Below, in pieces: positions 24,573 to 32,063 of a stretch of DNA of 35,898 nucleotides. The stretch is taken from NCBI GenBank assembly GCA_002337605.1, contig DDGL01000011.1:1-35898 (forward strand). Direction: 5' to 3'. Both the position numbers and the translations under genes were made by a program. The DNA comes from Flavobacteriaceae bacterium UBA1903. Its GTDB lineage: Bacteria; Bacteroidota; Bacteroidia; Flavobacteriales; Flavobacteriaceae. Positions within the stretch are counted from its first letter, which is position 1. The number at the start of each line of letters is the position of its first letter. The notes under the pieces were generated by a model, which was not told the DNA's origin, made no database searches, and saw nothing but the letters and a program-made list of their open reading frames with translations.

Positions 24573-25439
24573 TTATAAGAGTTCAAATCGTAAACATCCA
24601 CCTGCTGTTATCGAAAAGTTTCCATCCCAGTTACGGTCTGAACAACTTGCAGTGAAATTATACGTTCCTGGCGCAAGATCATTAAAGTTTCCACCTGCAC
24701 TTGGGTTTGAACAATCTGGTGCACCTGAGTCAAAAAAGCCTGTAATGGTAGATGAGCCTACACCGCTTACATTTACTGAAATAGGACCACAGCCAAAGTC
24801 ACTTGAAGTAAAGAACTTCACGTCTCCATCGGTTGGGTCTCCTCCAGATCCTCCAGATCCTCCAGATCCTCCAGATCCACCGGATCCACCGGATCCACCA
24901 GAACCGCCACCTCCAGTACCACCGCCAGAGCTTCCTCCACCTGCATCACTACAATCTACACCAAAACCTTCTACAATAACATCAATAGCTCCGTTGGCGT
25001 CAAGATTAGCTTCAAGGATAAACTCTACTCCGTTAATTGCCACGGTACAGGTGTTTGGAGAAATATCTCCTAAGTTGTGAGCAAAAAGTGTTACGTAATT
25101 AAAACCATTAAATCCAAAATCGTAATCTACTCGAATTGGATTATCTGGGCCATCCAGCTCCACTTGATCTATAATTTTACTTCCATTGGCAGTAATTGAA
25201 ACTATGTCGCCATCTACAGTTCCGTGATCCCAGACATCAATAGAGGTGATACGGCTTCCAATTTCTACACAACCCAGATAGTTGTTGGGTCTTCCGGAAG
25301 TAGATGAAGGAATGATAGATGTTTCATTTACCTCAACAACTTCCTCGTCTTCTTGTACTGGTTCCTCTTCTTCTTCACAGGATGAAAAAGTAAAAGCGAC
25401 CATTAAAAAAATAGGTAATAAGTATTTTAGTTTACGCAT
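24573..25439 (-). CDS. Lipoprotein with Gly-Ser repeat linker
   Basis: A 288-aa protein starting at MRKLKYLLP; a start 10 codons earlier is possible but lacks signal-peptide character. The lipobox is FSSC (Cys21), followed by an acidic run. Residues ~45-165 form a predicted beta domain with one Cys near each end (YLGCVEIG, GFGVDCSDAG). A linker of about 38 residues is almost pure Gly/Ser, and then come ~80 residues with CGPISVNVSGVGSSTITGFFDSG and ASCSDRNWDGNFSITAGG. No named family recognised. The promoter carries the shared inverted repeat described at 25467-25514, so it is a predicted member of the local regulon. Confidence 0.75.
   Translation of the reverse strand: MRKLKYLLPIFLMVAFTFSSCEEEEEPVQEDEEVVEVNETSIIPSSTSGRPNNYLGCVEIGSRITSIDVWDHGTVDGDIVSITANGSKIIDQVELDGPDNPIRVDYDFGFNGFNYVTLFAHNLGDISPNTCTVAINGVEFILEANLDANGAIDVIVEGFGVDCSDAGGGSSGGGTGGGGSGGSGGSGGSGGSGGSGGSGGDPTDGDVKFFTSSDFGCGPISVNVSGVGSSTITGFFDSGAPDCSNPSAGGNFNDLAPGTYNFTASCSDRNWDGNFSITAGGCLRFELL
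24841..24903. repeat. 9-bp tandem repeat coding for the Gly-Ser linker
   Basis: Four exact CCTCCAGAT units, two CCACCGGAT units and one CCACCAGAA unit sit head to tail (plus-strand reading). Each adds three residues (Gly-Gly-Ser type) to the minus-strand lipoprotein without changing frame. Confidence 0.9.
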
Positions 25440-25466
25440 GGTTTTATAATTTTTTAGATTTTGCTT

Positions 25467-25514
25467 CAAAAATAGGAGCTAGTAGAATACAAAAAAATAC
25501 CCTCTGGAGGGTAT
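25467..25514 (-). promoter_or_regulatory. Site A: inverted repeat plus -7 box for the Gly-rich lipoprotein gene
   Basis: ATACCC (25497-25502), six bases, GGGTAT (25509-25514). On the minus strand the repeat ends 21 bp before TATTTTTG (25474-25467), a perfect -7 box, 27 bp upstream of the start codon. Flanking A and T runs mean the same element can also fold as a terminator for the 25546-26496 gene. Confidence 0.7.
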
Positions 25515-25518
25515 TTTT
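25493..25518 (-). terminator. Probable terminator of the DUF2135-like lipoprotein gene
   Basis: AAAAATACCCTC and GAGGGTATTTTT form a long stem with a 2-4 nt tip and a T7 run on the minus strand, 28 bp after the stop of the 25546-26496 gene. It coincides with regulatory site A. Confidence 0.65.
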
Positions 25519-25545
25519 AAGTTTTCATTTGAATAGCGTATTTTA

Positions 25546-26496
25546 TTATTTCACATATTGAAAGGTTGCTGAATCTGGATTGGAATCCGTAACAGAACCA
25601 GTATGTGTTGAAATAACATTAGTATCTTCAAAAACTGTAACAGTGAATGGGGTAGGGCCTGAACCTGAAAAATAGTTTATATAAAATGAATACGTGCCTG
25701 AAGGACCCCCATTTTCCCAAAAAATATTTTCAGAATTTCCTCCTGGACAATTTCCTAAACAGTCTACGTCCAATGCACCTCCTGAGGGGGATGTTCTGTT
25801 ACTATAACTTATAGTATCGCCATTTGGGTCTGTAACATACAGATCTAGGTCTGTTCCTCCTGTCCAGGTAAGATTGAACCTCGGATTTCCGGAGGCTCCC
25901 TGTAAACCATTATTCTCACACACTTCTTCGTCAAGAAGATCCAAACAGGATGGTTCATCGCAAGCAGCACATACGGCTGCAATATCCTGTAAATCTGCTT
26001 GTGTTATAGCTCCAGATGAAGTTTGAGCAAACTCATAACATTTAATGTCGTGGCATATCTGGGCAATATCTTCACACACAGAAGGGTCTATAGAAAAGAT
26101 AAAGCTTGCAATACCTGCTTCTGCTTCTTCTGCAGTTACTTCTCTGAAGATAATATCACCTGTTGGACCAAATCGCATTCCTACAGCACTCACTGGATTT
26201 CCTCCTGTTTCAGCACTAGGTGTAAATGTTATGGTATTTACATTTTCTATACCTGTTTTTACCGGCATTCTGCCAACGGCTGCACTATTTGCAATAACAT
26301 CATCGGTGGTAGCAACTGTGGTAGGGTCTACCGTAAACCCGTCAGCTACAGTAAGATTTTCATTTAATATAAAAGCAACTTCTTGTGGGTCTGTAATGCC
26401 CATTTGCCCATCGTCTGTAGTGTCACTAGGGGTGTCATCTTTTTTACACGCCAGTACACACGCGAATAGTACTGTAAATAATAGTATTTTTTTCAT
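25546..26496 (-). CDS. Lipoprotein with Cys-rich segment and DUF2135/YfaP-like C-terminal domain
   Basis: A 316-aa protein starting at MKKILLFTVL; an upstream start would add 15 residues before the signal peptide. The lipobox is VLAC (Cys17). Residues ~130-205 are Cys-rich (CEDIAQICHDIKCYEF, AAVCAACDEPSCLDLLDEEVCE), suggesting disulfides or metal binding. The last ~105 residues match the DUF2135/YfaP pattern: RFNLTWTGGTDLDLYVTDPNG, SGGALDVDCLG, ENIFWENGGPSGTYSFYINYF. That domain is seen in secreted surface proteins and may be a beta-sandwich. It lies upstream of the Gly-rich lipoprotein gene on the same strand, separated by a terminator/promoter element. Confidence 0.75.
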   Translation of the reverse strand: MKKILLFTVLFACVLACKKDDTPSDTTDDGQMGITDPQEVAFILNENLTVADGFTVDPTTVATTDDVIANSAAVGRMPVKTGIENVNTITFTPSAETGGNPVSAVGMRFGPTGDIIFREVTAEEAEAGIASFIFSIDPSVCEDIAQICHDIKCYEFAQTSSGAITQADLQDIAAVCAACDEPSCLDLLDEEVCENNGLQGASGNPRFNLTWTGGTDLDLYVTDPNGDTISYSNRTSPSGGALDVDCLGNCPGGNSENIFWENGGPSGTYSFYINYFSGSGPTPFTVTVFEDTNVISTHTGSVTDSNPDSATFQYVK

Positions 26497-26568
26497 AATT
26501 AGTTGATTAAAAGGGTTAAAAAAATTTTTGTTAAGAACCATCTATAAAGGATCCACTCCAGGGTGGTT

Positions 26569-28245
26569 TTATTTGTCTTTTCCGGTAATTGCCTCCAAAA
26601 GTAATTTTATACGTCGGGCGTTTTCAATGTCGTTAGCTTCTATCTCTATGGTATTTTGATAGTTTTCTATCTCACCATCTTCATAGAATTTTATAATTTT
26701 GTCCATATAATAGGTGCTTGCCGTCACAATTACATTTTTTCCCGAAGTTTCCATCATTACGCTTCCGGGGTTTATGTCTTTCAAATTAAATTCACTTATA
26801 GTTTCTTCACTTTTTTTGGAGGTAATTTCTACCTTTTTGAAGGTGACCGAAAGGCCTTCAGCATCACGCTCCAGGCTTTGGTCAAAGGTTACGTCGTTTA
26901 TAGTAACCTTTTGTAAATTCTCTTTTAACTTGTCCAGTTTTTTTGCTTTGGAGAGGCCTTGATATTCTGGACTCTCCTGATTACAGAGCTCAATTATTTC
27001 CTGCAAGGCATTTTTAATAACAATGGCATCTTCTACTTCCGAGGCATAAAATGTAAGCGCGTCTTCAAAGTTTTTTTGCTCGCCGTCTTCAGTATATTTA
27101 ATAAAGTCGTTACCGCCCTTTGTATCTACCGTTAAGATAACTTCCTGTCCTTTTGTCTCGTAGTTAACACTATTCTTGTTGAGGTCCTTAAAGTTGAAAA
27201 CATACTCGTTTATACTGTTCTTCTTTGAATTCTCGAAATTCTGCTGATACGTAACAACGCAATCGCCCGTTAAATTCTGGGAGGTACTATTCTCGTTAAC
27301 ACTTACTTTTTCTGTTAAGTTATTTACGATGCTTATCCCTTCTTTAATAGAAGAAATTTTCTGTAGACTGTTTTCAAATTTTGTTGTGGAAAGTGCGATA
27401 AGCTCTTTCATTACTTTCTGAAAATCTCTCGCCATTTCTACACTTTCACAAACTACCTTTATATCGTTGGTATAATTTTGTTGTACTCCTTCTTCAAAAT
27501 ATTTTATAGTTTTAAGCTTTCGGCTGGTCTCCATAGTAACCGAGAACACTTCGCCTTCAATATTAAACAACAGGGAGTTGGGGTTGATAGTACTGGCGTT
27601 AAATTGAAATGTTTCAGAAGTAGCGCTCCTCCCGTTATTTTCTGAAATTTTAAATTCTAGTTTACCAGGATACGAATCCAAACCACGCATAGATTGTGCA
27701 TACTGTGTTTTAATGAGATTCACGTCTTTTACAGTATTGGTAAGCCATGTAATATGCTCATCGTAGGTGGTTAACGAAAGCCTATTTTCTGTTATTTTTT
27801 CTGCCAAAGGGATGGCTGCTTCTATAAGCTCTTCAATAGCTCTCCCGTTTTCAATGTCTTCAGCGTATAAGAAAATTTCATTCTCATAAGATATCTTTTC
27901 ACCGTTTTCGGTAAGTTTCAGTAAATCCTGTTTTTTACCTGCGAAAAGCTGTACGTTTATTACATCTTTTTCGGTTACAGTGCGGACTGTATTTATATCA
28001 ATATCGGCCAGGTTGAACTCGTAGGTAAGGGTGTTTGTTTCTCCATCCTTTAGAGCCGTTTCATTAATTTCCAGGGTAACCACACCTGGTTGACTCACTG
28101 TTATAACCTGAGAGTATTCGTCTTTACCGCTTTCTACTTTTTGTAATACGTTTCCTAGTGCCTCTATTTTTGCTGAAAATTCCTGATTTTGAGCAAGGGT
28201 GACATTTGCAATAAGAACTAGAAGGAGGAGTACTGCTTTTTTCAT
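26569..28245 (-). CDS. Exported protein of four tandem repeats, unknown family
   Basis: A 558-aa protein with signal peptide MKKAVLLLLVLIANVTLAQ. The mature part is four divergent copies of a ~130-residue unit, roughly residues 21-150, 160-290, 290-430 and 430-556. Each copy has an early helix, a strand ending xFNxxDIN(P)NSV, a strand block, a (Y/F)xEDGExxNYxN turn, and a helix like EANDIENARRIKLLLEAI. Examples of the turn are KLTENGEKISYENEI, KYFEEGVQQNYTNDI, KYTEDGEQKNFEDAL and KFYEDGEIENYQNTI. No known family recognised. It sits 85 bp downstream of the outer-membrane barrel gene, past a terminator, so it may depend on read-through. Confidence 0.75.
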   Translation of the reverse strand: MKKAVLLLLVLIANVTLAQNQEFSAKIEALGNVLQKVESGKDEYSQVITVSQPGVVTLEINETALKDGETNTLTYEFNLADIDINTVRTVTEKDVINVQLFAGKKQDLLKLTENGEKISYENEIFLYAEDIENGRAIEELIEAAIPLAEKITENRLSLTTYDEHITWLTNTVKDVNLIKTQYAQSMRGLDSYPGKLEFKISENNGRSATSETFQFNASTINPNSLLFNIEGEVFSVTMETSRKLKTIKYFEEGVQQNYTNDIKVVCESVEMARDFQKVMKELIALSTTKFENSLQKISSIKEGISIVNNLTEKVSVNENSTSQNLTGDCVVTYQQNFENSKKNSINEYVFNFKDLNKNSVNYETKGQEVILTVDTKGGNDFIKYTEDGEQKNFEDALTFYASEVEDAIVIKNALQEIIELCNQESPEYQGLSKAKKLDKLKENLQKVTINDVTFDQSLERDAEGLSVTFKKVEITSKKSEETISEFNLKDINPGSVMMETSGKNVIVTASTYYMDKIIKFYEDGEIENYQNTIEIEANDIENARRIKLLLEAITGKDK

Positions 28246-28264
28246 TTTACTTATATTTTAAGAT

Positions 28265-28309
28265 TAAAAAATAAACCTCCTATAGTTATAGTAAGCTGCA
28301 GGAGGTTTA
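28265..28309 (-). terminator. Terminator after the outer-membrane barrel gene
   Basis: TAAACCTCC (28272-28280) pairs with GGAGGTTTA (28301-28309), with a 20-nt loop and a T run on the minus strand. It is located 21 bp after the barrel gene stop and 20 bp before the start of the repeat-protein gene. Confidence 0.7.
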
Positions 28310-28330
28310 ACATTAACAACATAAAAAAAA

Positions 28331-29026
28331 CTAGTCGTTTAAGAAGAAATACCCTACTGAGATCTGAAAGGCATTATTTTGCTGTGAAAAAGTCCCGATC
28401 CCATCAATAATATCTCCGTCTTCATCTATATCAGCAAATACTGAACCTGAGTCATAAATGTTGGAAAGTCCCAGCGTGTAACGCAGGCTAAAGAATAGTC
28501 CGCTCTCCAGTTCGTAAGAGGCTCCAATATTAAAGCCAAGGTCTAATCCGTTAATACCTTTAGAGATGTCTACTTCGCCACTTTCAGTTTCTGTTTCTCC
28601 ATCAAAAGTAAAGGTGTCTTCAAATTCACTGTTTGCAGATAATAAAAAGCCAATTCTCGGACCTGCTTCAAAACTTAAAGATTCGGTAACGTAGTATTTT
28701 CCCATCAGCGGCAGGCTTAAATAGTTTAATTTTGTTGTTTCTTCAGAGATATCGGTAAAACCTTCTTCAGAAAAATTAAATTCTTGTTTTCCTCCAAAAC
28801 TGGAGTATAATAGCTCTGCCTGTGCTCCAAATTTGTCTGAAAACATATATACGCCAACCCCGCCAAGATGAAGCCCTATTTTCCCTTTAGTATCTATTCC
28901 AGGGACTTTATCTCCTCCAAGACTAGATAAGTTTACACCAGCTTTGGCTCCAATTTTTAATTCCTGCGCATTTGAGGCAGTAAAAGTTAATGCCGCAAGG
29001 GCGAAAATTGTAAAAATTTTTTTCAT
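28331..29026 (-). CDS. Outer-membrane beta-barrel protein (porin-family, OmpW/PorT-like)
   Basis: A 231-aa protein with signal peptide MKKIFTIFALAALTFTASNAQ. The mature part is a small barrel with the Bacteroidota OMP_b-brl pattern: LKIGAKAGVNLSSLGG, GKIGLHLGGVGVYMFSDKFGAQAELLYS, KLNYLSLPLMGKYYVTESLSFEAGPRIGFLL, ELESGLFFSLRYTLGLSNIYD, and a final strand ISVGYFF. This suggests eight strands. Such proteins are often structural or porin-like, and nothing here fixes the role. The promoter contains shared site B (29063-29111). It lies next to the LuxR-type and two-component genes. Confidence 0.88.
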   Translation of the reverse strand: MKKIFTIFALAALTFTASNAQELKIGAKAGVNLSSLGGDKVPGIDTKGKIGLHLGGVGVYMFSDKFGAQAELLYSSFGGKQEFNFSEEGFTDISEETTKLNYLSLPLMGKYYVTESLSFEAGPRIGFLLSANSEFEDTFTFDGETETESGEVDISKGINGLDLGFNIGASYELESGLFFSLRYTLGLSNIYDSGSVFADIDEDGDIIDGIGTFSQQNNAFQISVGYFFLND

Positions 29027-29062
29027 AAGAAATGTATTTGATTGTTTGATTAATTATAGGTG

Positions 29063-29111
29063 CTAAACTAAAAATGTTGGTCTTGGCAGACAATACCCAA
29101 TACAGGGTATT
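29063..29111 (-). promoter_or_regulatory. Site B: inverted repeat plus -7 box for the barrel gene
   Basis: AATACCC (29092-29098), AATACA, GGGTATT (29105-29111): perfect 7-bp arms. On the minus strand it ends 21 bp before TAGTTTAG (29070-29063), one mismatch from TANNTTTG. The repeat overlaps the TTG that would serve as the -33 element. Confidence 0.75.
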
Positions 29112-29495
29112 TTAAGGATTCAGACTTTCGTGAGCGAATTGAAAGGCAGCTTTTTGAAGTTTACCACTCCCTTTTAAGTGTAGTTTTTTTATAATATTTT
29201 TTCTGTGAGTGCTAACAGTTTCTTTACTTATATCAAGTAGGGAGGAAATTTCCTGGGAATTAAAACCAATGCCAATGAGACTGAAAATTTGCGTTTCACG
29301 TTGTGTAAGTTTTTCAGTATGTCTAATTTTTTTTTCTACCAGGAACAAGAGAAAAACTGTTTTTTCAATAAGAATTTTATTTTCTGAAACCTTTTTAAAG
29401 GCATTCATAACGGAGACAGTTTCCTCCAGATTAAAAACAACTTCATTGTTTTCAGCTTCTTTTATGGCGGTTATGATTTTTTTTGTAAAATTCAT
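29112..29495 (-). CDS. Stand-alone LuxR-type HTH protein
   Basis: A 127-aa protein if translation starts at MNFTKKIITAIKEAE; a TTG 14 codons upstream would place the promoter box inside the gene and is disfavoured. The N-terminal ~60 residues are helical, with no receiver domain or phosphorylatable Asp. Residues ~63-127 are a GerE/LuxR HTH: EKLTQRETQIFSLIGIGFNSQEISSLLDISKETVSTHRKNIIKKLHLKG. It is next to a NarL-type response regulator on the same strand, with 58 bp between. The -7 box TACTTTTG ends only 4 bp before the ATG, so a leaderless mRNA is likely. It may bind the same repeats as its neighbour. Confidence 0.8.
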   Translation of the reverse strand: MNFTKKIITAIKEAENNEVVFNLEETVSVMNAFKKVSENKILIEKTVFLLFLVEKKIRHTEKLTQRETQIFSLIGIGFNSQEISSLLDISKETVSTHRKNIIKKLHLKGSGKLQKAAFQFAHESLNP

Positions 29496-29499
29496 AGCC

Positions 29500-29548
29500 C
29501 AAAAGTAAGAGAGCGTAGTAATTTGTAAAATACCCAATATTGGGGATT
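29500..29548 (-). promoter_or_regulatory. Site C: inverted repeat plus -7 box for the LuxR-type gene
   Basis: AATACCC (29529-29535), AATATT, GGGGATT (29542-29548): one arm mismatch. On the minus strand it ends 21 bp before TACTTTTG (29507-29500), a perfect -7 box, which is 4 bp from the start codon. Confidence 0.7.
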
Positions 29549-29553
29549 TTTAT

Positions 29554-30180
29554 CTAAAAGTCGTATTTTTTCTCCAAGGCATACCGCAATAACTCCCCTT
29601 TACCGGATAGACCTAATTTACGAATCATATTCTTCCTGTGCTTTTCTACGGTCGATACCGCTGTAAACCGAATGGCCGCTATTTCACTGGTAGTTTTACC
29701 CTGACCAATTAAGGTAAGAATCTCCCGTTCACTTTTGGATAGCAGGCTTTTACCTGAAGAAATGTTGTCTTGTACCGCAATATAGGAGGGGTCTATGGCC
29801 TTATCAAAAAATGTATCTCCCTTATGTACTGCTTTTATGGCAGTGAGGACCTCTTCCAGCGGGGAGTTTTTGAGCAAATATCCCTTAGCGCCAGCAGCAA
29901 TCATTTGTTGTATCGCGTCCTCCTGATCAAACATACTAAAAGCAATTACACCCATATTCGGATGCTGAGCAGTAATACTTTTAGTTGCTGTAATGCCATC
30001 TATTTTGGGCATTTTTATGTCCATAAGGATCACATCTGGCTTTTTTTCCTGTATTAATTCTAGTAACGCTTTTCCGTCGTTTGCTGTGCCCACAAGGGTA
30101 ATGTCCTCTTCGTATTTTAAGAGTAAATCTATTCCATCAATAAGTGATTGGTGGTCTTCGGCTATGGCTACTTTTATCAT
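29554..30180 (-). CDS. NarL/FixJ-family response regulator
   Basis: A 208-aa two-component regulator. The receiver domain is residues 1-120, with acidic pocket Glu8/Asp9, phosphoacceptor Asp54 in VILMDIKMPK, and the conserved Lys in GYLLKNS. The GerE-type HTH is at ~142-200: LLSKSEREILTLIGQGKTTSEIAAIRFTAVSTVEKHRKNMIRKLGL. The start overlaps the histidine kinase stop by 4 bp (ATGA), showing translational coupling, so the pair is cognate. NarL-type proteins bind paired heptamers. The nearby TACCCNN-N2-NNGGGTA repeats have that layout, making this protein the prime candidate to bind them. Confidence 0.93.
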   Translation of the reverse strand: MIKVAIAEDHQSLIDGIDLLLKYEEDITLVGTANDGKALLELIQEKKPDVILMDIKMPKIDGITATKSITAQHPNMGVIAFSMFDQEDAIQQMIAAGAKGYLLKNSPLEEVLTAIKAVHKGDTFFDKAIDPSYIAVQDNISSGKSLLSKSEREILTLIGQGKTTSEIAAIRFTAVSTVEKHRKNMIRKLGLSGKGELLRYALEKKYDF

Positions 30181-32057
30181 AAGGGGATGTCTATTAAAAT
30201 GGTGGTTCCTTTGCCTGGTGTTGTGTCTACTTCCAGCGTGCCTTCAATATGCTCAATACGTTTTTCTAAACTTGTAAGTCCCATGCCATCATGCCTCGAT
30301 ATGTTACGCGTGTCAAAACCAATACCATTGTCTTCTACAATCACATTAAGCGAATCATCATACTGATTTATAGAAATGGAAGCTTCGGTGGCTTGCGAGT
30401 GTTTAATAATGTTGGTAACAAGCTCCTGGATAATTCTAAAAACTGTGATCTCTAAGGAGTTTTCTAGGCGTTCTTCCAGTCCAAAATCTTCAACTTCAAT
30501 GTGCAATTTGTTAATTCCTGAAGCGTTTCTTGCAAGCTTTTGTACAGCCGGTAACAAGCCATTTTTAGCAATAACACCACTATTTTTAACGTGTGCCATA
30601 GAGCGTATTTCGGTGTAGGCATCATCTAATAACTTGCCGGTTTTTGTAAAGAGTTCTTCTGTCTGGTCATTATTGCCTCTGTTTTTGGAGAGGTGGTGAA
30701 ACTGTAATTTTGCAGCTGCAAGTGTCGCGCCAACACTATCGTGAAGATCACTTGCCAGACGTTGGCGTTCTTTTTCTTGCCCCGAAATCATAGCATCAAT
30801 TGTAGTGAGTTCCTGGTCTTTTAGTATTTTCTCTTTTTTCTGAATTTCCAGCGCACGTTCTTGTTCTGCGATGCGTTGCTTGCGTTTGGTATTCTTATGA
30901 ATTAAAATTGCTATGATACTCCCGAGAACAAGTAATAGACCAAGACCAATTGCAATATTCTGGTTGCGCTTTTTAATCTCTTCTGAGAGTATGAGTTGTT
31001 TTTCTTTTTCGGCGGTCTGGAGTTCAATTTCCAACGAAGAATTCTGAATGCTGTTATTCTTGTAATCTAGCTTGTACTGCTCTTCGACCGATTTATTTAA
31101 ACGTTCGTAAGCTTTTTCATAATCCCCTAACCCTTTATAATGCTTAGAAGTATATTTGTTTATGTAAATACTGTCTTTTAGCGTGTTAGACTTGTCAATA
31201 AAAAGACAAGAGTTTTTTAAAGCATCAAGCCCTTTATTGTACTCTTTTTTTCTGTAGAATATCTCTGAAATCCTAATATAGGATCTGAAGGTCAGGTAAT
31301 TAAAATAGGGCTTCTCTTTTGAAAATTCTAAAACACGCATATGCTTAGCATACGCATCTTCTAAATTCCCATCAATTTCAGATTGTATGCCTTTTATAGA
31401 ATTATAAAGCGCGTGAAATTTATGACCCTTTGAAAGTTCTACTATTTCTTCTTCTAACTTCTGGAAGTTTGTGTCTATTTTTTTTTCTTCAACTTTCTCA
31501 ATACTCTGATAAAGGAAATACAGATGATACAGATATGCCCAACATTTTTCTATAGGTGTTTGAGCAAGTTGATCAAATTCTATTAGGTATTTTTTATACC
31601 GTGTATGTGTTTGTGCATATTCAAAATGATAAAATTCTAAAATAGCTAAAAGAGAAGTTTTTCGATAATTTATATTGGTGATCGATGTAGAAATATCATA
31701 CGCTTCAAAAAAATATTTTAGAGTTTCTGGTTCATTGGGATGGTAGTACAAATTGTAGTAACCAGCTTGTAGTAAGTTCAGTACTTTAGCTTCTTTATTT
31801 TCTTTGCCTATGAGTAGCGGCTCTGGCTGATGCGGGACTTGTCCGGCTTTGTATAAAACTAACGCTAGGGATAAAGCCTCTTTGCCTAAAGAAGTGTTGT
31901 TGTGCAACTTCGCCAGGCTTTTAGCTTCTTGATATTCCAGGTTTATGAGGTTGGTATAAAATTCACTAAGTGGAAAACTATGTTCTTGCCCTAAAAATGT
32001 GAATTGCCCAAAAACTATAAACCCAAATAGCAGCAGGATACGTTTTTTTAATTTCAA
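30177..32057 (-). CDS. TPR sensor histidine kinase (HisKA_3/NarX-type)
   Basis: A 626-aa protein starting at a TTG (no ATG fits), 6 bp after the upstream gene, with signal peptide KLKKRILLLFGFIVFGQFTFLGQ. Residues ~30-350 are helical with TPR-like pairs (KGLGDYEKAYERLNKSVEEQYKLD), placed in the periplasm. One membrane helix follows at ~370-391 (IAIGLGLLLVLGSIIAILI), then a coiled coil, then a HisKA_3 dimerisation site, ERQRLASDLHDSVGATLAAAK, with phosphorylated His439. The ATPase has IIQELVTNIIKHSQA (N box) and VEDNGIGFD plus GMGLTSLEKR (G boxes). It pairs with the overlapping response regulator. The signal is unknown. Confidence 0.93.
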   Translation of the reverse strand: MKLKKRILLLFGFIVFGQFTFLGQEHSFPLSEFYTNLINLEYQEAKSLAKLHNNTSLGKEALSLALVLYKAGQVPHQPEPLLIGKENKEAKVLNLLQAGYYNLYYHPNEPETLKYFFEAYDISTSITNINYRKTSLLAILEFYHFEYAQTHTRYKKYLIEFDQLAQTPIEKCWAYLYHLYFLYQSIEKVEEKKIDTNFQKLEEEIVELSKGHKFHALYNSIKGIQSEIDGNLEDAYAKHMRVLEFSKEKPYFNYLTFRSYIRISEIFYRKKEYNKGLDALKNSCLFIDKSNTLKDSIYINKYTSKHYKGLGDYEKAYERLNKSVEEQYKLDYKNNSIQNSSLEIELQTAEKEKQLILSEEIKKRNQNIAIGLGLLLVLGSIIAILIHKNTKRKQRIAEQERALEIQKKEKILKDQELTTIDAMISGQEKERQRLASDLHDSVGATLAAAKLQFHHLSKNRGNNDQTEELFTKTGKLLDDAYTEIRSMAHVKNSGVIAKNGLLPAVQKLARNASGINKLHIEVEDFGLEERLENSLEITVFRIIQELVTNIIKHSQATEASISINQYDDSLNVIVEDNGIGFDTRNISRHDGMGLTSLEKRIEHIEGTLEVDTTPGKGTTILIDIPL

Positions 32058-32063
32058 ATTTAG

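Noticed and set aside
24652..25080. Plus-strand Pro-rich frame with PPDPPDPP repeats
   Set aside because: It is the antisense reading of the Gly-Ser repeat in the minus-strand lipoprotein, with no start signals of its own.
26550..26567. Possible fifth regulatory site (GGATCC-N6-GGGTGG) upstream of the DUF2135-like gene
   Set aside because: Only parts of the arms match, and the position 21 bp downstream reads AATTTTTT rather than a -7 box. It may be a weak hairpin at the end of the repeat-protein gene.
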